36,454 nt of DNA. It comes from a virus. The stretch lies in the IMG/VR virus record IMGVR_UViG_3300030099_006671, positions 17,014-53,467 of that record. One strand, written 5' to 3'. The translations under genes and the position numbers were made by a program. The notes beneath the pieces were generated by a model. The model saw only the letters and a program-made list of their open reading frames with translations. It was not told where the DNA came from and did no database searches. This document shows, in pieces, positions 23,663 through 31,877 of this stretch (within the stretch, counting starts at the first letter, position 1; each line of letters starts with the position of its first letter).

Positions 23663-24205
23663 ATGGATTTAGAACAAGAGTCGACCATTGCGGTCGATAC
23701 CGGGATGTCAAAGGACATCGCCGATTCTTGCAATAAGTTAATAGATACTCAGAAACAGTTAAAAGCGATAGACGATAAACGAAAAAAGTTAGAAGAAGTT
23801 GAACGCACTCTTTCTGAGCAAACTATTCCAAACTTAATGCAACAGGCAGGTATTTCGATGCTTAAATTAGCAGATGGTTCATCTGTTGAGATAAGTAAAA
23901 AATATGCTGCTAGAATTCCTGCAGCAAAAAGTAATGAAGCTTTATCTTGGCTAAGAGAAAATGGTTTTGAAGATCTAATTAAAAATGATTTATCAATGTC
24001 ATTTGGTATGAAACAAGATAACGAGGCAAAAGCTTTAGCAGCGGAACTCATCGAAAAAGGTTTTAACGTCAAACAAAAAACCCACGTTCATCATAGTACA
24101 CTTGCTGGATTTGTTAGAGAACAAGTCGAATCAGGCAAAGATGTACCCCATGATTTATTTGGTGTTTATGTTGCCGATAGAACTAAAATATTAACAAAGG
24201 AATAA
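23663..24205 (+). CDS. Conserved phage replication-cluster protein
   Basis: 180 residues. The start at ATG 23663 is fixed by AAAGGAGG four bases upstream of the gap; an earlier in-frame start would run through the divergent promoter region. N-terminal half is a coiled coil (LIDTQKQLKAIDDKRKKLEE, then VERTLSEQTIPNLMQ). The C-terminal half has MLKLADGSSVEISKKYAARI, SNEALSWLRENGFEDLI, and HHSTLAGFVREQVESGKDVP followed by DLFGVYVADRTKI. This whole series is one I recall as a hypothetical protein beside replication genes of marine and enteric podoviruses. Role unknown; perhaps a DNA-binding accessory protein. It is followed after one base by the SSB candidate. Confidence 0.76.
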   Translation: MDLEQESTIAVDTGMSKDIADSCNKLIDTQKQLKAIDDKRKKLEEVERTLSEQTIPNLMQQAGISMLKLADGSSVEISKKYAARIPAAKSNEALSWLRENGFEDLIKNDLSMSFGMKQDNEAKALAAELIEKGFNVKQKTHVHHSTLAGFVREQVESGKDVPHDLFGVYVADRTKILTKE

Positions 24206-24206
24206 T

Positions 24207-25025
24207 ATGCCAAAAACAGAACAAGCTCAGTCTCAAGAGCTTTCCAAAAAAACAGAGGCAAAACTTCCTGCAAAAATAGATCTTGAATCATATGCAGGAC
24301 AAGGTTCGGAGTTTGTAAGTGCTAACGATCAAAAATTACCGATCCTTAAAATTCTTTATGCTAACTCACCAGTGCTAGATGAAAGTGATGGTAAGTACAT
24401 AGAGACAGCAAAACCAGGTGACATCTATTCAGAAACTTCTGGAACTTTATGGAAAGGCAAAGACGGAATATTAGTTGTTCCATGTCTTTACATAAATACT
24501 TACAATGAGTGGAAAGATAGAGGTGATTCACCAGGAAGACCAGTAGGTATACATACAGATCCTGCTATTATGGCTAAAACAAATAGAGGGGATGATAACA
24601 AAGATAGACTTGAAAACGGTAACTATGTAGAAGATACAGGAAACCATTTCGTTTATATCTTAGATAAAAATTATCAACCAGTTGAACAAGCGTTGATAAC
24701 TATGAAATCTACTCAAAAGAAAAAATCTAAAACTTGGAACACTATGATTGGTACAAGAAGAAAACAAGGAAAGAAATCCATGTTTAATCCACCAAGATGG
24801 TCTACAGTTTATAGATTAAAAACTACTAAAGAATCTAATTCACAAAACTCTTGGTATGGTTGGGTTGTAGAGTTTGATAAGTTTTTAGATGAAACTAAGG
24901 ACACTAAACTTTTACAAACAACTCATTCATTTTATGAGTCAGCAATGAAAAGTGATATCTTTGGTAAGGTAGATTTTGTTGAAGAAAAACAACAAATGAA
25001 AAAAGCTGATGGTGTTCCATTTTAA
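24207..25025 (+). CDS. Candidate single-stranded DNA-binding protein
   Basis: 272 residues with an AAAGGA-type site before the start. The chain is beta-rich in the middle (KGKDGILVVPCLYINTYNEW, FVYILDKNYQPVEQALITM), consistent with an OB-like fold, and has a basic loop (KSTQKKKSKTWNTMIGTRRK). The C-terminus is KKADGVPF, resembling the short hydrophobic tail by which SSB proteins hold partners, although less acidic than usual. The gene sits immediately ahead of the primase and helicase, where phages commonly encode this activity. I give SSB as likely from position and layout; a structure comparison is needed for certainty. Confidence 0.6.
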   Translation: MPKTEQAQSQELSKKTEAKLPAKIDLESYAGQGSEFVSANDQKLPILKILYANSPVLDESDGKYIETAKPGDIYSETSGTLWKGKDGILVVPCLYINTYNEWKDRGDSPGRPVGIHTDPAIMAKTNRGDDNKDRLENGNYVEDTGNHFVYILDKNYQPVEQALITMKSTQKKKSKTWNTMIGTRRKQGKKSMFNPPRWSTVYRLKTTKESNSQNSWYGWVVEFDKFLDETKDTKLLQTTHSFYESAMKSDIFGKVDFVEEKQQMKKADGVPF

Positions 25026-26563
25026 TGATAAAGGATCTCTTAGAGTTATTTCAAGGTGATCCAAATCAGTATCTCACTACCGTTCTTACAGGGACGGTAG
25101 ATGAGAGGGGCAAACATGAAGCGAAGTGCACAACTGTTCATGAACCTGTTACTGAGGACATTTGGGATAAACATATCAAAGGTGAAATTAGAATTGGGAT
25201 AAGACCTGAGAAAGAAGATTTAGTTAAGTGGGGTTGCATTGATATTGATCCACGAAGCTATAAAGATTATGCATCTAAAAAATATTTAGACATAATTAAA
25301 AACAATAACCTACCACTTGTTCCTACTAGATCTAAATCAGGAGGGCTGCATTTATTTATTTTTTTAAAAGATTGGTCAGATAAAAAAAGGTTACTTAAAG
25401 TTTTGCATTTTTGGAATGATAAATATTTTTTAAGCAAGGAAGTTTTTCCTATGAACAAAGCTGTAAACATGCCGTATTTCAATGCAGAAGCAACCACGGA
25501 ACACGGATATGAAAATAACATTCCAATATTAATAGGTCGTTTTATAGATTACGCTAAGACACAAATTATTTCATTAGAAAATTTAGAAAAGATTAAGACA
25601 GATGTTTACGAACCTGAGAGTAGATGGTCTGAGTATCCACCTTGCGTTCAAAGCATGATTAATGAAAAATGGTCTGGTAATCACAGGAATGATTTATTGT
25701 TCAACATAGGCGTTATGGAAATGAGAAAAGCTGACGGAGAACTTTCTAAAAAAGAACTTTTAGAAATACTTATTGATAGAAATACACAAGTTTTTGATAC
25801 ACCCTTATCTCCACAAGAAATTAAAACAACAATATTAAGTTCATTATCAAAAAAAAATTATACATTAAAATGTAATACACCCTTATGTTCTAAAGATAAA
25901 TGTAAGCATAGAGCTTTAGGTATAGGCACACAACCTCCAGACATTGTTAATGATTTTACAAATATTACTTACACAAGATACATGAAAACTATTGAATATA
26001 GTTTTAAATATCAGGATGAAGAGATTACAGTGAGACCTGAAGACATGGTTGATGAGAAAGCATGGAGGAAAAAATTATTAGGATTTAGAATTTATTGGAA
26101 AACATTAGAGCGACCAAAAAAAGCGCCACCACCTTTTGAACTATTAATGCATCATATAGTATGTAATGCTACAGAAGATACAGAGTCTAAATGGTTGGAT
26201 GTATTAAACGAGGAGCAATATGATATTCTTAAAAAATTCTTTGAAGATCATTTAGAAGTAGATGATTACAAAAAGATAAAAGATGGATTTGTTGTAGTAG
26301 ATTCTAAAACACAAATTTGTTATTTTAAACAAAATACCTTAAAAAGATTTATATCAGGTAAGAAATATTTTAACACTACAAAAGAAGCAATGAAATTATT
26401 AGATTGTCAGCATTTAGATTATCACGAAGGAGAAAAAAATGTTTGGTCTGTGAAGATGCCGGAGTTCGTTGTTTATAAAGAAGTGAAGAAAAAAGCACCA
26501 CAAAAGAAAAATCAAATATCAGAATTAGATGACGAGTACCACACAGGAAAATTCAGAACTTAA
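25025..26563 (+). CDS. Archaeo-eukaryotic-type primase (AEP) with PriL-like cysteine region
   Basis: 512 residues. Residues 60-115 hold the AEP catalytic motifs: KWGCIDIDPRSYKD with D73 and D75 (DxD), then VPTRSKSGGLHLFIFL (the sGxH motif, H109). After a linker, YPPCVQSMINEKWSGNHRND (C207) and LKCNTPLCSKDKCKHRALG (C283, C288, C293) place four cysteines in the order seen in PriL-type iron-sulfur domains. That suggests the catalytic and regulatory primase halves are fused in one chain. The C-terminal 200 residues are helical without recognised motifs. It would lay RNA or DNA primers for the downstream polymerase. One-base overlap at the start, 35-base overlap with the helicase at the end. Confidence 0.8.
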   Translation: MIKDLLELFQGDPNQYLTTVLTGTVDERGKHEAKCTTVHEPVTEDIWDKHIKGEIRIGIRPEKEDLVKWGCIDIDPRSYKDYASKKYLDIIKNNNLPLVPTRSKSGGLHLFIFLKDWSDKKRLLKVLHFWNDKYFLSKEVFPMNKAVNMPYFNAEATTEHGYENNIPILIGRFIDYAKTQIISLENLEKIKTDVYEPESRWSEYPPCVQSMINEKWSGNHRNDLLFNIGVMEMRKADGELSKKELLEILIDRNTQVFDTPLSPQEIKTTILSSLSKKNYTLKCNTPLCSKDKCKHRALGIGTQPPDIVNDFTNITYTRYMKTIEYSFKYQDEEITVRPEDMVDEKAWRKKLLGFRIYWKTLERPKKAPPPFELLMHHIVCNATEDTESKWLDVLNEEQYDILKKFFEDHLEVDDYKKIKDGFVVVDSKTQICYFKQNTLKRFISGKKYFNTTKEAMKLLDCQHLDYHEGEKNVWSVKMPEFVVYKEVKKKAPQKKNQISELDDEYHTGKFRT

Positions 26564-28172
26564 ACTTTTAAAAGAATTTAAGAAGAAGACTATAAAAATA
26601 TTTGGACCACCAGGTACAGGAAAAACTTTTACACTTATAGAAAGAGTTTTAAAAGGTCATTTAAAAAAAGGAGCTAGACCACAACAAATAGCTTTTTTAT
26701 CTTTTACAAACAAAGCTGTTAATACTGCAAAAGAAAGAGCTCTAGAAGCTTTCCCTCAATATCAAGAGGATGACTTTAGCAAATTTAGCACATTACATAG
26801 ATACTGCAGAAAATTTTTTGAAGAAGAAGTTTTTGATCCCAAAGATTGTATGATCGATTACGCATTACAAAATCACATTGTAAAAAGAACAGATTCAAGA
26901 TTATCTGAGGATGACTTTACTTACAAAGATTGGTCTTTACAAATATATAGTAAAGCTAGAAATTTAAGAAAAAGTCCAACTACAATATATAAACAAGAGG
27001 GATACAAAAGAGATAGTTTAGATGTTTTTGTAAGAAAGATAAGAACATATGAGCACTACAAAACTTCTGGTGGCCAAAGATCTTTTATAGATTTTGATGA
27101 CATGATTGAGAGAGCTGTAAATGAAGTTAACTTTCCCCCCTTAGATATTTTAATTTTAGATGAAGCTCAAGATTGCACCCCGCTTCAATGGGATGTCATT
27201 TACAAAATGGCAAAAAAAGTTAAACGTATTTATCTTGCCGGTGATGATGATCAAGGTATCTATAAATGGAACGGCGCAGATCCCTTATATTTTACAGATT
27301 ATTTTCCAGGAAGAAAAGTTAGGCTAAGAAAAACAAGAAGATTCGGTGAAGCTATACATCACTTTTCACAAATTATTCGTAGAGGTATACAAGGTAGTAT
27401 TGAAAAAGAATATTTACCTTCTGATAAAGATGGATATGTAAAAAGTTATTTTGATTTTAGTGACATCCCTATACAGAAAGAAAAAGGAACTTGGTTTATA
27501 TTAGGTAGAATAAACAGCACAGTAAATGAATTAAGAATGATAGCAAAAGATGCTGGATTATATTTTAAAGATAATCACGAAAATAAATGTTTTGACCAAA
27601 AACAATGGCAAGCGATTAAATCATGGACAAGATTAAGTAATAATAAAAAAATTAATAAACATGATGCACAAAATTTGTATAGGTATATTCGAGAATTATC
27701 ACAGACAAGCTTTAGAGGAGATAAGTTTTGGATGGGTGAACCAGATTTTAGAGATTACAGTTTTGAAGAATTAAAAGATTGGTGTGGTCTTGCACTACCA
27801 AATAAATCTAAAAAGAAACCATGGTTTTGGATATTGAGAAGAAACTTTAAACCAAAACAAACAAGACACTTCATTAGATTACTTAGAAATTATGGACAAG
27901 AAGAATTAGATCAGGATCCAAAAATTATTATAGATACAATACATTCTGTAAAAGGTGATGAGGCTGATCATGTAGTCATGTACAGTAAAGGTAATTATGC
28001 ATCAGACTTTGGACATAAAAAAAGAGATGATAAAACAGATGAAAGAAAAGTTTGGTATACCGGAGTCACTAGAGCAAAAAGAACTTTACATTTACTTCGA
28101 ACAGACTATAAATATAACTATCCATTAGGAGCAGATTATTTAATCTATATTAAGGAGAAAATGAATGACTGA
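26529..28172 (+). CDS. UvrD/Dda-type superfamily 1 helicase
   Basis: 547 residues. Motif I GPPGTGKT (26-33), motif Ia FLSFTNKAVNTAKERA, motif II DEAQD (211-215), motif III AGDDDQGIYKWNGA, motif V DTIHSVKGDEADHVV and motif VI YTGVTRAKRTLHLL are all in order. It is shorter than cellular UvrD, with reduced 1B/2B insertions. It should be a 3'-5' or Dda-like DNA helicase working with the primase upstream and polymerase downstream; no hexameric replicative helicase is seen in the window, so this may be the main fork helicase. The start overlaps the primase gene by 35 bases; an 8-base overlap links it to DUF3310. Confidence 0.88.
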   Translation: MTSTTQENSELKLLKEFKKKTIKIFGPPGTGKTFTLIERVLKGHLKKGARPQQIAFLSFTNKAVNTAKERALEAFPQYQEDDFSKFSTLHRYCRKFFEEEVFDPKDCMIDYALQNHIVKRTDSRLSEDDFTYKDWSLQIYSKARNLRKSPTTIYKQEGYKRDSLDVFVRKIRTYEHYKTSGGQRSFIDFDDMIERAVNEVNFPPLDILILDEAQDCTPLQWDVIYKMAKKVKRIYLAGDDDQGIYKWNGADPLYFTDYFPGRKVRLRKTRRFGEAIHHFSQIIRRGIQGSIEKEYLPSDKDGYVKSYFDFSDIPIQKEKGTWFILGRINSTVNELRMIAKDAGLYFKDNHENKCFDQKQWQAIKSWTRLSNNKKINKHDAQNLYRYIRELSQTSFRGDKFWMGEPDFRDYSFEELKDWCGLALPNKSKKKPWFWILRRNFKPKQTRHFIRLLRNYGQEELDQDPKIIIDTIHSVKGDEADHVVMYSKGNYASDFGHKKRDDKTDERKVWYTGVTRAKRTLHLLRTDYKYNYPLGADYLIYIKEKMND

Positions 28173-28437
28173 CGTAGGAATGTTTGAAAAAATAGATGAC
28201 CCTCAAGATCGTCAAATAGGTGGCCGACACTATAAAGGTTATGCCATATCACCATACGACTTTATTTCACAAAATCAATTAAATTTTTTTCAAGGCGTAT
28301 GTATAAAGTATCTAGTAAGGTATTTAGAAAAAGGTGGAGAGGAAGACTTGCAAAAAGTTAAACATTACTGTGATTTAGAAATATCTAGATTACGCAAAGA
28401 TAAGAAGATTATTGAAAAAAGAAAAATGCGAAAATAA
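28165..28437 (+). CDS. DUF3310 protein
   Basis: 90 residues. DRQIGGRHYKGYAISPYDFI, then NQLNFFQGVCIKYLVRYLEK and GGEEDLQKVKHYCDLEI are the DUF3310 signature (IGG-HY, a central N-x-L, G-KY--RY--KGG-eDL-K). The family is sometimes labelled nucleotide kinase in phage genomes, but no P-loop is present, so that label is doubtful. It is located between helicase and polymerase genes, coupled on both sides, with AAGGAG upstream of the ATG. A role in nucleotide supply or replication control is possible and unproven. Confidence 0.84.
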   Translation: MTDVGMFEKIDDPQDRQIGGRHYKGYAISPYDFISQNQLNFFQGVCIKYLVRYLEKGGEEDLQKVKHYCDLEISRLRKDKKIIEKRKMRK

Positions 28438-30305
28438 TGAGTTTACAACTAACAATGAATTTTAAAAAACATATTTGGTCATGTCCATCTGAATATAAAG
28501 ATTTATCAGGAGCTAAAGAAATAGCTATTGATTTAGAAACAAAAGATGATGGATTATCTGAGGGCTTAGGTGCAGGCTGGGCTTTAGGTAAAGGTAATAT
28601 TATTGGTTTTGCCGTTGCTGTAGAGGGATGGCAAGGTTACTTCCCGTTTGGACATTTTGGTGGTGGCAACATGATACCTGAACAAGTTAAAAAATATATG
28701 AGGGATATATGTGCTTTACCTTGTACGAAAATTTTTCACAATGCACAATATGATGTAGGTTGGTTAGAGGCTGAGGGTATTAAAGTTAATGGGGATATAG
28801 TTGATACTATGATAGCAGCAGCCATAATTGATGAGAATAGATTTTCGTATTCTTTGAATGCATTATCCGTAGATTACTTAGGAGAGATAAAAGCAGAGAC
28901 TGATTTAAAAGCTGCAGCAGCTGCACATGGTGTAGATCCTAAAGCAGAGATGTGGAAGTTACCAGCAGAGCATGTAGGTTTTTACGCTGAACAAGATGCA
29001 CGGCTCACGCTCCTATTATGGCAAAGATTCAAACAAGAGATCTCACATCAAAGCTTAACTACAGTTTGGGAGTTAGAATCTAAACTATTACCTATCTTAA
29101 TAAAAATGCGTCAACGAGGAGTGAGAGTGCAGGTAGACCGTGCTGAATCATTAAAAAAAGAAATGATACTCCAAGAAAAGAAAGTATTACAAGAAATAAA
29201 AAAAGTTTCAGGAGAAGAGGTCGATATTTGGAATGCCAGAAAAATAGGAACAGCTTTTGACAAATTAAAAATAGATTATCCAAGAACTGCAAAAACTGGT
29301 GAACCTTCATTTACCCATAACTGGTTGGTTAATTCTGACCATAAACTAGCAAAGTTAGTTTTACAAGGCAGAGAATTAAATAAATTTCATGGAACGTTTT
29401 TAACTTCTATTATGAAGTATCAGGTTAAAGGTAGGATACATGGTGAAATTATGCAACTGAAATCTGAACATGGTGGTACAGTGTCAGGAAGATTGAGTAT
29501 GTCTAATCCAAACTTACAACAAGTTCCTGCTAGGAATAAAGAGTTTGGTCCTAAGATCAGATCATTATTTATACCAGAAGAGGGACATCAATGGGGAAGC
29601 TTTGATTATTCGCAACAAGAACCACGGATGACGGTTCATTACGCAGCTTCTATTGGTGATGGTTATGAAGGGTCACAAGAATTAATTGAGTCGTATAAAA
29701 ATGCAAAAGCAGATTTTCACCAAACAGTTGCAGACTTAGTAGGTATAGAAAGAACACAAGCTAAAACTATTGGATTAGGTTTAATGTATGGAATGGGCAA
29801 AAATAAATTAGCAATTAGTTTAGGTGTAACAAAAGAAGAGGCAGATGTGCTTATATCAAAATATAATCGTAAGGTCCCTTTCGTAAAACAACTTTCTGAT
29901 AAGTGTATGTACACAGCTCAAGAGAGAGGTGTGATAAGAACTAAGAAAGGTAGAAAGTGTAGATTTGATATGTGGGAGACAAAAGATTTTGGTTTACATG
30001 TTGCTGAGAAAGAAGATAACGCAATAGCTAAGTATGGAAAAGAAAATATTAAAAGAGCCTATACATATAAAGCTTTGAACAGATTAATACAAGGATCTTC
30101 AGCAGACCAAACTAAACAAGCAATGTTAGATTGTTATGAAGCTGGATATTTACCAATGTTACAAATACATGATGAACTTTGTTTTAACGTAAAAGAAGAA
30201 AGACAAGCTAAAGAAATAAAAAAAATTATGGAGCAAACGATAGAGTTTAAAGTCCCGTTTGTAGTAGATTATGGTTTGGGTACCTCCTGGGGTCAGGCGA
30301 AGTAA
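28437..30305 (+). CDS. polA: Family A DNA polymerase with 3'-5' exonuclease
   Basis: 622 residues. Exonuclease motifs: AIDLETKD (D32, E34), FHNAQYDVGWL (D106) and YAEQDARL (Y183, D187), all complete, so proofreading should work. Polymerase motifs: SNPNLQQVP; motif A SFDYSQQEPR (D390); motif B RTQAKTIGLGLMYGMG (R439, K443, Y451); motif C LQIHDELCF (H578, D579). The residue equal to Phe762 of E. coli Pol I is Leu447. Leu at this place is reported in many marine phage polymerases and linked with a slower or different replication style. No 5' nuclease domain. It is the genome's replicative polymerase. The end overlaps a LAGLIDADG gene by 35 bases. Confidence 0.92.
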   Translation: MSLQLTMNFKKHIWSCPSEYKDLSGAKEIAIDLETKDDGLSEGLGAGWALGKGNIIGFAVAVEGWQGYFPFGHFGGGNMIPEQVKKYMRDICALPCTKIFHNAQYDVGWLEAEGIKVNGDIVDTMIAAAIIDENRFSYSLNALSVDYLGEIKAETDLKAAAAAHGVDPKAEMWKLPAEHVGFYAEQDARLTLLLWQRFKQEISHQSLTTVWELESKLLPILIKMRQRGVRVQVDRAESLKKEMILQEKKVLQEIKKVSGEEVDIWNARKIGTAFDKLKIDYPRTAKTGEPSFTHNWLVNSDHKLAKLVLQGRELNKFHGTFLTSIMKYQVKGRIHGEIMQLKSEHGGTVSGRLSMSNPNLQQVPARNKEFGPKIRSLFIPEEGHQWGSFDYSQQEPRMTVHYAASIGDGYEGSQELIESYKNAKADFHQTVADLVGIERTQAKTIGLGLMYGMGKNKLAISLGVTKEEADVLISKYNRKVPFVKQLSDKCMYTAQERGVIRTKKGRKCRFDMWETKDFGLHVAEKEDNAIAKYGKENIKRAYTYKALNRLIQGSSADQTKQAMLDCYEAGYLPMLQIHDELCFNVKEERQAKEIKKIMEQTIEFKVPFVVDYGLGTSWGQAK

Positions 30306-30690
30306 TGAAGATATAGCTTATTGTGCAGGCCTTTTCGATGGAGAGGGTTGTGTAATGTATAAACAATATTCTAGGTCTAGAAATAAAGGTAAGACCTCTC
30401 ATTTAGTGTGGAAAATTACTTTAGAAATTAATATGGTAGAGTTAGATCCATTACATTATTTTTATAATACTTTTAGAGTAGGAACTATTTCACACAAAAA
30501 TAATCTTGGTTTTAGTAGAAGAGATCAATGGCGTTGGAGATGCTCTCACAGACAAGCATTTGAAGTCGCTAAAAAAATTTATCCATTCAGTATTGTAAAG
30601 AGACCAAAATTATTAAAAGTGATAAATCATTATGAGTATGAAAAGCCGATAGGTGTCCTGCAAAAAAAATACGATTTTTCTAAATTTTAA
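30271..30690 (+). CDS. LAGLIDADG-type homing endonuclease
   Basis: 139 residues. EDIAYCAGLFDGEGCVMYKQ contains one LAGLIDADG motif (A19-G26) with E25 at the metal-binding position. The rest, HLVWKITLEINMVELDPLHY and DQWRWRCSHRQAFEVAKKIY, has the strand and helix pattern of these nucleases (W-x-C near the end of the fold). A single motif implies a homodimer. The only ATG (30271) is inside the polymerase gene in another frame, and a stop at 30265 prevents a longer reading; no ribosome-binding site is seen, so coupling to polymerase translation is likely. Probably a free-standing mobile endonuclease. It may cut rival polA genes, by analogy with other phage polymerases. Confidence 0.78.
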   Translation: MVWVPPGVRRSNEDIAYCAGLFDGEGCVMYKQYSRSRNKGKTSHLVWKITLEINMVELDPLHYFYNTFRVGTISHKNNLGFSRRDQWRWRCSHRQAFEVAKKIYPFSIVKRPKLLKVINHYEYEKPIGVLQKKYDFSKF

Positions 30691-30698
30691 AACTTAAC

Positions 30699-30884
30699 TT
30701 ACGCTCGCGCTAAAGCTAAATTTTCTTGTATGTCCTGATACTTGATCGTGTTTCTAGTTGATCTAATATCAGTCTCTGTTTTGTGCATGTCTACAGTAAC
30801 TCGGCCATTTAATATTAAATCAGATGACCACTGGTTCTCAAGTTTCTGGAGCTTCACTAACAGTTTTCTTTTCTCCGGACTCAT
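30699..30884 (-). CDS. Small leftward hypothetical protein
   Basis: The start at 30884 is chosen because GAGG lies seven bases upstream on this strand; a start at 30896 would add four residues. The product, 61 residues, is helical and charged: MSPEKRKLLVKLQKLENQWS, then SDLILNGRVTVDMHKTETDI and a final TIKYQDIQENLALARA. No membrane or enzyme features. The gene lies in a leftward group of three and overlaps its upstream neighbour (30838-31065) by 47 bases in another frame. Real by codon-like composition and coupling; function unknown. Confidence 0.55.
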   Translation of the reverse strand: MSPEKRKLLVKLQKLENQWSSDLILNGRVTVDMHKTETDIRSTRNTIKYQDIQENLALARA

Positions 30885-31065
30885 CAAGTTCCTCATAAGT
30901 TATGACGGTTTTTTTGTGATTATAAAAGTCTTCGTTTAAGGCTGTTACAATCCCGTCTTTTACTCGTTGTGAAAACTTATTTAAAGCCTCTATGGCCGTA
31001 TCAGCTTTGATAATATCCCTCAGATATTTACCACATGCTCTAGCTTGGATACGATAAGCTCTCAT
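30838..31065 (-). CDS. Small leftward hypothetical protein
   Basis: 75 residues, starting MRAYRIQARACGKYLRDIIK, then ADTAIEALNKFSQRVKDGIV and a C-terminal FYNHKKTVITYEELDESGEK. The start and alternation of strand and helix suggest a small alpha/beta protein. Upstream on this strand there is no ribosome-binding site, only an A/T-rich sequence with TATTATAT directly before the ATG. The gene is followed by, and overlaps, the small gene ending at 30699. I do not recognise a family. Confidence 0.58.
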   Translation of the reverse strand: MRAYRIQARACGKYLRDIIKADTAIEALNKFSQRVKDGIVTALNEDFYNHKKTVITYEELDESGEKKTVSEAPET

Positions 31066-31076
31066 AAGATATAATA

Positions 31077-31334
31077 TTAAAATTTATGCACTGTGTCAAT
31101 ATCGGGGTCACTTGACAGGCAATATACCTCTTTATGGGTCATAGATAGCCCTTTTTTTGCGATTTCCTCTTTATAGCGGTGTAGGTAGCTATAGAACTTA
31201 ACTGAGCAGTCAGCACGGCTTATTGCTCCAGGAATATAGACTTGAGTACATTGATTGTCCATATTGGGGTGATCATTACAGACATATCCAAAGATAATCA
31301 TTGCATATACTAATTCCATAAGAATACATATCAT
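31077..31334 (-). CDS. Small Cys-containing protein with hydrophobic N-terminus
   Basis: 85 residues. The first 20 (MICILMELVYAMIIFGYVCN) are hydrophobic, like a signal peptide or membrane anchor. The rest has Cys at four further places (after the anchor: MDNQCTQVY, RADCSVKFY, VYCLSS) suitable for two disulfides in the periplasm, with a Tyr-rich helix between. The true start may be the internal ATG (M6 or M11). It is the first gene of the leftward group, diverging from the gene at 31397. No known function; an exported small phage protein, possibly active on the envelope. Confidence 0.6.
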   Translation of the reverse strand: MICILMELVYAMIIFGYVCNDHPNMDNQCTQVYIPGAISRADCSVKFYSYLHRYKEEIAKKGLSMTHKEVYCLSSDPDIDTVHKF

Positions 31335-31359
31335 TTTTTGAAATTGTGTAAAGATCTTC

Positions 31360-31388
31360 TTGACTTATTATAATATCTTATCTATATA
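31360..31388 (+). promoter_or_regulatory. Candidate sigma70 promoter of the small-gene cluster
   Basis: TTGACT (31360-31365) and TATATA (31383-31388) are 17 bases apart, near ideal, eight bases before the ATG at 31397. A second -10-like TATAAT is inside the spacer (31369-31374). Transcription from the first would begin at or next to the start codon, so the first gene would have almost no leader. This is the best promoter match in the window and starts the cluster of small genes up to the terminator at 34683. Confidence 0.55.
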
Positions 31389-31396
31389 AGTTATCG

Positions 31397-31663
31397 ATGA
31401 CAAATATGACAGAAGAGGAATTTGCTGCTCGAATAGCACAGAAAGAAGACTCTGGAGACTATTCATTAGAACCATATAAAATAAATTCATGGCAGGACAG
31501 AAGAATAGCTGCAATGAATAGAATATCAAAAGCTAAAGGTCTTCCAATGGATGAACAAAATCCTTGGTTTCATCAATGGGTGCAAATTTTACATTCAAAA
31601 GCAAAAACATTACAAGAATTTAAAAAGGAGGCTTGGTATGTTCGATTCGGAAAACAATCTTAA
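31397..31663 (+). CDS. Small hypothetical protein, first of rightward cluster
   Basis: 88 residues: MTNMTEEEFAARIAQKEDSG opens an acidic helix, followed by PYKINSWQDRRIAAMNRISK and a Trp-rich end (NPWFHQWVQILHSKAKTLQE). There is no ribosome-binding site; the start codon is a few bases after a promoter -10, so a leaderless message is possible (M4 at 31406 is an alternative start). Its end overlaps the XRE regulator start by 26 bases and encodes that gene's AAAGGAGG. No family recognised; could be an early takeover protein given its place. Confidence 0.6.
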   Translation: MTNMTEEEFAARIAQKEDSGDYSLEPYKINSWQDRRIAAMNRISKAKGLPMDEQNPWFHQWVQILHSKAKTLQEFKKEAWYVRFGKQS

Positions 31664-31877
31664 TTTTACAATAGGAAGTTGGTTAAGACATCATAGGGTA
31701 TCAAATGGTCTTTTACAATCTGATATTGCTAAAATTTTAAATGTATCACATCAAAGCGTTAACAAATATGAACATAGTATTTGTAGAATGTCAGGTGATT
31801 CATTAATAAAGTTAACTAATCATTATGGCTGGAGTCTTAATGGTTTAATCAAAAAGAAAGGAGACAATCATGTCTGA
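31638..31877 (+). CDS. XRE-family helix-turn-helix regulator
   Basis: 79 residues. AAAGGAGG (31624-31631) lies six bases before ATG 31638 and fixes the start; an earlier ATG at 31551 would lie deep in the previous gene. The helix-turn-helix is SWLRHHRVSNGLLQSDIAKI, then LNVSHQSVNKYEHSICRMSG, the classical five-helix Cro/CI-like fold with the Q-x-D-I-A turn and the S-x-x-S-V-N-K-Y-E recognition helix. It should bind an operator, probably in the divergent region 31335-31396. No dimer or protease domain, so it is more like Cro than CI. Eight-base overlap with the next gene. Confidence 0.82.
   Translation: MFDSENNLNFTIGSWLRHHRVSNGLLQSDIAKILNVSHQSVNKYEHSICRMSGDSLIKLTNHYGWSLNGLIKKKGDNHV

Noticed and set aside
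23596-23733. Longer start for the SNF2 helicase (46 extra residues)
   Set aside because: The extension reads back through the promoter and ribosome-binding site of the divergent gene and overlaps its coding start; the ATG at 23595 has its own ribosome-binding site.
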